Part shown: one piece after another, positions 60,451-64,000 of the stretch
How positions within the stretch are numbered: position 1 is the first letter of the stretch
Layout: each line of letters starts with the position of its first letter
Origin: an uncultured SAR116 cluster alpha proteobacterium
GTDB lineage: Bacteria; Pseudomonadota; Alphaproteobacteria; Puniceispirillales; Marisalimonadaceae
Direction: 5' to 3'
DNA length: 64,000 nucleotides
Assembly: GCA_902578805.1 (NCBI GenBank)
Contig: CACHEH010000002.1
Span: 124,001-188,000 of the forward strand
Notes under the pieces: generated by a model
What the model saw: the letters and a program-made list of their open reading frames with translations, nothing else
Database searches by the model: none
What the model was told of the DNA's origin: nothing
Program-made: the position numbers and the translations under genes

Positions 60451-61104
60451 ATGAGTTATGTTGCTGAACTTAAACAAATTTTATTTTTTGAAAGTATTAT
60501 ATCGCAGATAATAGTATCGTCTTTTCTTGGAATTTTTCTAATTTTTTCTCATGGATATTTTTTTCGATATTTATTTAATAAACATACGATCTTTTTATCG
60601 TTAATGTTACCAGCTACTATTTTAGTTGTTGTTACAGTAATTAAAACAAATATTTTTTTAGCATTGGGTATGGTTGGTGCTTTATCTATAGTAAGGTATA
60701 GAACTCCAGTAAAAAGTCAGTATGAATTAGCAATTTTATTTGCACTTATTGCAATTGGTATAATTGTTGGCGTCAATAGCGTTTACGGAATTTTATTAAC
60801 ATTATTCTTATCATTAATACCGCTTATATACTTTATTTCAATCAATTATTTTCCAATTCTAAAAAAAATTGACTATGACTCGATGTCTGAAGAGAGAATT
60901 TCAGTATCCATGATAACAAAATATGATAATTCTGATGATGCTTTTAATAAACCAATCAAAGGCTTTCTGGTAAGAAAGGATTCAGATATAGAAAATAAAG
61001 AAATATCATTTCTTTTTTCTTTTGAAGACATAAAAAGTGCTCTCGAATTTGAAAAAAATGTTAAAAAAAGAAAAACTTTAAAAAGTATTTCGATTTCTAA
61101 ATGA
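60451..61104 (+). CDS. DUF4956 membrane protein
   Basis: This 217-residue protein has four or so hydrophobic segments (about 14-36, 46-63, 72-95, 99-122). The DUF4956 hallmark ALGMVGALSIVRYRTPVKS lies around 72-90, followed by LAILFALIAIGIIVGVNSVYG. A soluble C-terminal domain of about 90 residues has a beta-alpha-beta look (ISVSMITKYD, ISFLFSFEDIKSALEFEKNV). Its role is unknown. In other bacteria the family is found beside CotH-like and VTC genes. Its stop overlaps the CotH-like gene's ATG (ATGA). Confidence 0.85.
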   Translation: MSYVAELKQILFFESIISQIIVSSFLGIFLIFSHGYFFRYLFNKHTIFLSLMLPATILVVVTVIKTNIFLALGMVGALSIVRYRTPVKSQYELAILFALIAIGIIVGVNSVYGILLTLFLSLIPLIYFISINYFPILKKIDYDSMSEERISVSMITKYDNSDDAFNKPIKGFLVRKDSDIENKEISFLFSFEDIKSALEFEKNVKKRKTLKSISISK

Positions 61105-63581
61105 TTACTTCATTAGATAGATACAAATTTATATTGTATTTCAAATTTATATTTGGAGTAATAATTGGTTTTTATATAAATCCATGTTTTTCAAAGAATA
61201 TAGAGTCACAGTATGATGTTATAATACCAGACGAGATTTTGTTAAATATTCAAGGGAAGTCACTAAAAAAATATGCAACTTTTTTAACAAAAATTAGTGA
61301 AGATAAAACCGGACTTATTCATCCAAATTTTAAAAATTCGTTCAATATTTTTTTAACATCTAAAAATCGATTTAACAAAAATTTTACTATAAAAGCTAGA
61401 GCAAGAATAACTGGTGATTATGATGATCATATAAATATACGAGAAGGTATTTCTTCACTCATGATAAGGTTAAAAAAGAGTAATTTAGGTGGAATAACCA
61501 AATTTAGACTCTTGTTACCAGTTACAAGAAATGGCAATGGTGAAATTTTTTGGTCGGTTCTCATGGAATATTTAGGTTTCCCTGTTCCTTACAGAAAAAT
61601 TGTTCAAGTTTATTTTAATAATGACAAAAAAAAGATACCAATGATTTTTTCTGAAAGAGCAGAAAAAGAATTTTTAGAAAGATTTGGGTTTCGTGAATCC
61701 CCAATTATAGAAGTGGACGAAAGACAAGAATTCGCAAACAGATACTGGAGACTAGATCCAAAAAGATGTTTAGGAGATTACATTGAAAATAAAAAAGCCT
61801 GTAAATTTAATGACGCGCCTGAACATTTGCCTTACAAAATAGAGAACGAAAATTTTTTAAAAAATATTACATCAGTTGAAATATTTTATAGAGGAATAAT
61901 ATCCTTACTAGAAAAAGAAGAAATAAATCAGTTTAATGAATATTTCAGAAATCTTAATATCAAATATGCTAAGCACGGTTTGGGAAGAATAAATGAGAAA
62001 TATATATATAACCCAATATTTCACAACAAAATACCGATTTACGTTGACGGTATGGTAAAAATTCCTGAATGTAATAAAAAGGTTAAGACCAATAAATTAC
62101 CTATTTCTTTTCAAAAAAGTTTTAAAATACTTGAAAAAGTTTATGAACTTAGATCCTTGGGAAAAACTTTTACAAATAATATGAAATGTGTAGTCGTAGA
62201 GGTTTTAAATATGCAACAAAAAATTGAATTCAAACTCAAAAAAATTGACAGTCAACTCAACTATGATCTTATTAATACTAAGTCAAAATCATTCTTTAAA
62301 CCCGTATTGAATCGTCACAACATATCTGCACCAATAATTCATTTATTGAATGATTTCAAGAAAGCTATGTATTGTGACACTATTTATGAAATAAAAGGTA
62401 AAGGTTGTAGTTCGTTGAAATTTAGCAAACTAGTTGATGCTTTGGCTGGTAACCTACCTCCAAAAAATTATAAAGAATATGAATTATTTCCAATAATATC
62501 TATTACAAAACCAATTAAAAAAAATGAGATGATACAGGAAATTTCTCTAAATAAGTCAACTGAAAACATTTATGTAGAAAATAATCAGATAAAGTTTTTT
62601 AAAGTTAAAAGTTTCAATTCTGACATCAATATATATTTGTCGTCTCAGAATTCACAAATAGTATTTTATAATTCGCAAATAAAAAATTCGAAAATAAGTA
62701 TATTTAGACCTTCAAGAGTGTTCAATAATAATAAAATTAGATACAATTATAGGCTTCTTACTGGATGCTTTACCCTAATTTCTTCTATTATAGAAAACAC
62801 ACACTTATATTCAGAAAAAAGTAATTGTGAGGACGCAATTAATTTCATTGGGGTTAATGGAAAAAATATTTCAAGTCGTATTATTGACTCTTCTTACGAT
62901 GCTCTTGATGTGGATTTTTCTAAAATTACTCTTTCAAAAATATTTATAAATAACTCTGGCAATGATTGTATAGATTTTTCTTTTTCAACCTTTAATATTA
63001 ATAACTTAACTGCTATCAATTGTAATGACAAAGCCCTAAGTGTTGGAGAAAAATCTATTGGTATAGTTAAAAAACTAAATCTTAAAAATTCAAAAATTGG
63101 TTTTGCTGTTAAAGATAGTTCAGAACTAAATCTTTTAAGTCCTATAGACAAACAAAACGTAAGCACTTGCGGAATGTTGTATAACAAAAAACAAGAATTT
63201 GAAGGTGGGCTATTAAAATTTTATAAATCAGATAATTGTGATGTTTTGATAGATGATTTTTCATTTTACAATAAAAACGATAATCTAATTTGTAAGTTTG
63301 TATCAAATAACAAATATTTTAAGAGTTGTGTGACCAAATCTAGATTGATATTAAACAAAAAAGAATTTTTTCCCAAAAAAGCCGTTATAAAATTAACTAA
63401 TTTAAACGGAGCTTATAATGATAATGAAAATTCTGTAAATATTAAAAATTGTACACAAAACTCAAATTTATGTAGTTTTAAATTCATCAAAAATTTTAGT
63501 TTTAAAAATGGTTTAAGGATTACGATCTCAGATCCTAAAAATAAAAAAATTATTTTTTTTAATGACTACATTAAACCCTAG
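61101..63581 (+). CDS. Secreted CotH-kinase-like protein with predicted C-terminal beta-helix
   Basis: This 826-residue protein has a signal-like hydrophobic segment (about 9-28). Its N-terminal half resembles CotH: KARARITGDYDDH (about 98-110), SSLMIRLKKS (about 118-127), FRLLLPVTRNGNGEIFW, MEYLGFPVPYRKIVQVYFN and a glutamate-containing IFSERAEKEFLERFG. A region from about 487 to 680 has repeated short strands with Ser, Asn and Asp turns (for example DALDVDFSKITLSKI and GNDCIDFSFSTFNI), matching a right-handed parallel beta-helix. The first part is more divergent than typical CotH, and the kinase residues are not certain. It overlaps DUF4956 by 4 bp, and the VTC gene starts 9 bp later. Confidence 0.72.
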   Translation: MITSLDRYKFILYFKFIFGVIIGFYINPCFSKNIESQYDVIIPDEILLNIQGKSLKKYATFLTKISEDKTGLIHPNFKNSFNIFLTSKNRFNKNFTIKARARITGDYDDHINIREGISSLMIRLKKSNLGGITKFRLLLPVTRNGNGEIFWSVLMEYLGFPVPYRKIVQVYFNNDKKKIPMIFSERAEKEFLERFGFRESPIIEVDERQEFANRYWRLDPKRCLGDYIENKKACKFNDAPEHLPYKIENENFLKNITSVEIFYRGIISLLEKEEINQFNEYFRNLNIKYAKHGLGRINEKYIYNPIFHNKIPIYVDGMVKIPECNKKVKTNKLPISFQKSFKILEKVYELRSLGKTFTNNMKCVVVEVLNMQQKIEFKLKKIDSQLNYDLINTKSKSFFKPVLNRHNISAPIIHLLNDFKKAMYCDTIYEIKGKGCSSLKFSKLVDALAGNLPPKNYKEYELFPIISITKPIKKNEMIQEISLNKSTENIYVENNQIKFFKVKSFNSDINIYLSSQNSQIVFYNSQIKNSKISIFRPSRVFNNNKIRYNYRLLTGCFTLISSIIENTHLYSEKSNCEDAINFIGVNGKNISSRIIDSSYDALDVDFSKITLSKIFINNSGNDCIDFSFSTFNINNLTAINCNDKALSVGEKSIGIVKKLNLKNSKIGFAVKDSSELNLLSPIDKQNVSTCGMLYNKKQEFEGGLLKFYKSDNCDVLIDDFSFYNKNDNLICKFVSNNKYFKSCVTKSRLILNKKEFFPKKAVIKLTNLNGAYNDNENSVNIKNCTQNSNLCSFKFIKNFSFKNGLRITISDPKNKKIIFFNDYIKP

Positions 63582-63590
63582 GATAAATTG

Positions 63591-64000
63591 ATGAAGAGAT
63601 TCGAACAAAAGTATTTATTAGATTCTATCAATATTAATAATGTTTTAAAACAAATTAATGCTAAACCAGTTCACAGTAGCAGATGGATTAATTCAATTTA
63701 TTATGATACCAAAAACTTTATCCTTTATAATGATAGTGTGGAGGGAACCGTTCCGAGAAAAAAAATTAGATTTAGATGGTATGGACAAAATAAAAACATA
63801 AATAAAAATAATCAAAATGGTACCATAGAAGTTAAATCGACTTTTCAATTTCATAGAGATAAATCTAGTATAAAAGTTGTTAATGTTTCACATAAGGAAA
63901 TTAATTTTGAATGCAATAAATTATTAGGTTTAAGCTGTTTTCCGGTGACACAAGTAAGTTTTTATCGAAAATATTATGAGGCCCCAAAAAAAATTAGAGT
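63591..64000 (+). CDS. VTC-domain (polyphosphate-polymerase-like) protein, N-terminal part (cut by right edge)
   Basis: This partial gene encodes 136 residues and runs off the window. It opens RFEQKYLLD (first tunnel strand with acidic and basic residues), then SSRWINSIYYDT and PRKKIRFRWYG (triphosphate-binding basics). EVKST and QVSFYRKYYEAPKKIRV follow. These are the alternating basic/acidic strands of the triphosphate-tunnel metalloenzyme fold found in yeast Vtc4 and bacterial VTC proteins. An AGGAT sequence lies 7 bp before the ATG. The membrane or extra domains, if any, lie outside the window. Confidence 0.82.
   Translation, partial: MKRFEQKYLLDSININNVLKQINAKPVHSSRWINSIYYDTKNFILYNDSVEGTVPRKKIRFRWYGQNKNINKNNQNGTIEVKSTFQFHRDKSSIKVVNVSHKEINFECNKLLGLSCFPVTQVSFYRKYYEAPKKIR

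Overview
This window comes from a very AT-rich, tightly packed bacterial chromosome. The gene set points to a low-GC, probably marine, streamlined alphaproteobacterium. The evidence is an RpoH-type sigma factor, a serC leader of the alphaproteobacterial type, hisZ next to serA and purA, rnpB directly upstream of mraZ, an mraZ-to-ftsZ cluster that continues into lpxC-bamD-recN-ligA, and a FtsZ with a long linker ending in an IPAFLRRQ-type tail. AEGEAN-169/HIMB59-like or other low-GC Rhodospirillales-like lineages would fit, but the exact lineage is inference. Both window edges cut genes: thiD on the left and a VTC-domain gene on the right.

Layout. (1) 1-18579: housekeeping genes on both strands. 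These are the thiD end, a LigE-like GST, the serine pathway (serC with a structured RNA leader, then serA), hisZ, purA, rpoH, rluD, a threonine aldolase, ettA, an mlaC/mlaA lipid-transport pair, uvrD, prmA and an aminopeptidase P. (2) 18576-42274, minus strand: one almost gapless cell-wall and division cluster, transcribed mraZ-rsmH-ftsL-ftsI-murE-murF-mraY-murD-ftsW-murG-murC-murB-ddl-ftsQ-ftsA-ftsZ, followed by lpxC-bamD-recN-ligA. It builds the lipid II precursor, the divisome, and the first committed steps of lipid A and outer-membrane protein assembly. Its promoter carries four MraZ-box-like repeats spaced exactly 10 bp apart. (3) 42458-45390, minus strand: rnpB (RNase P RNA) with its own promoter, a Uup-like ABC-F protein and a DjlA-like J protein. 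(4) 45502-49702: small plus-strand genes (TusA-like, PlsC, DUF2237, a 62-residue orphan, NudC, an OYE-type reductase) and a minus-strand bactofilin. (5) 49709-57171: accessory metabolism on alternating strands (K+ channel, SDR, nitroreductase, alpha/beta hydrolase, class III CoA-transferase with enoyl-CoA hydratase, amidohydrolase, hydroxyisobutyrate-dehydrogenase-like enzyme). (6) 57298-64000, plus strand: DMT transporter, SDR, GNAT, Gfo/Idh/MocA oxidoreductase, then a tight DUF4956 - CotH-like/beta-helix - VTC-domain trio.

The most interesting unexplained system is that last trio. A small membrane protein, a large secreted CotH-kinase-like protein fused to a predicted beta-helix, and a triphosphate-tunnel (polyphosphate-polymerase-like) protein are translationally linked, which suggests an uncharacterised envelope phosphate or surface-modification machine. 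A second theme is compaction. All nine convergent gene junctions lie between a 14-bp overlap and an 8-bp gap, leaving no room for ordinary hairpin terminators. I saw no tRNA, rRNA operon, CRISPR array, insertion sequence or prophage. No stretch longer than about 180 bp lacks a gene once rnpB is counted.
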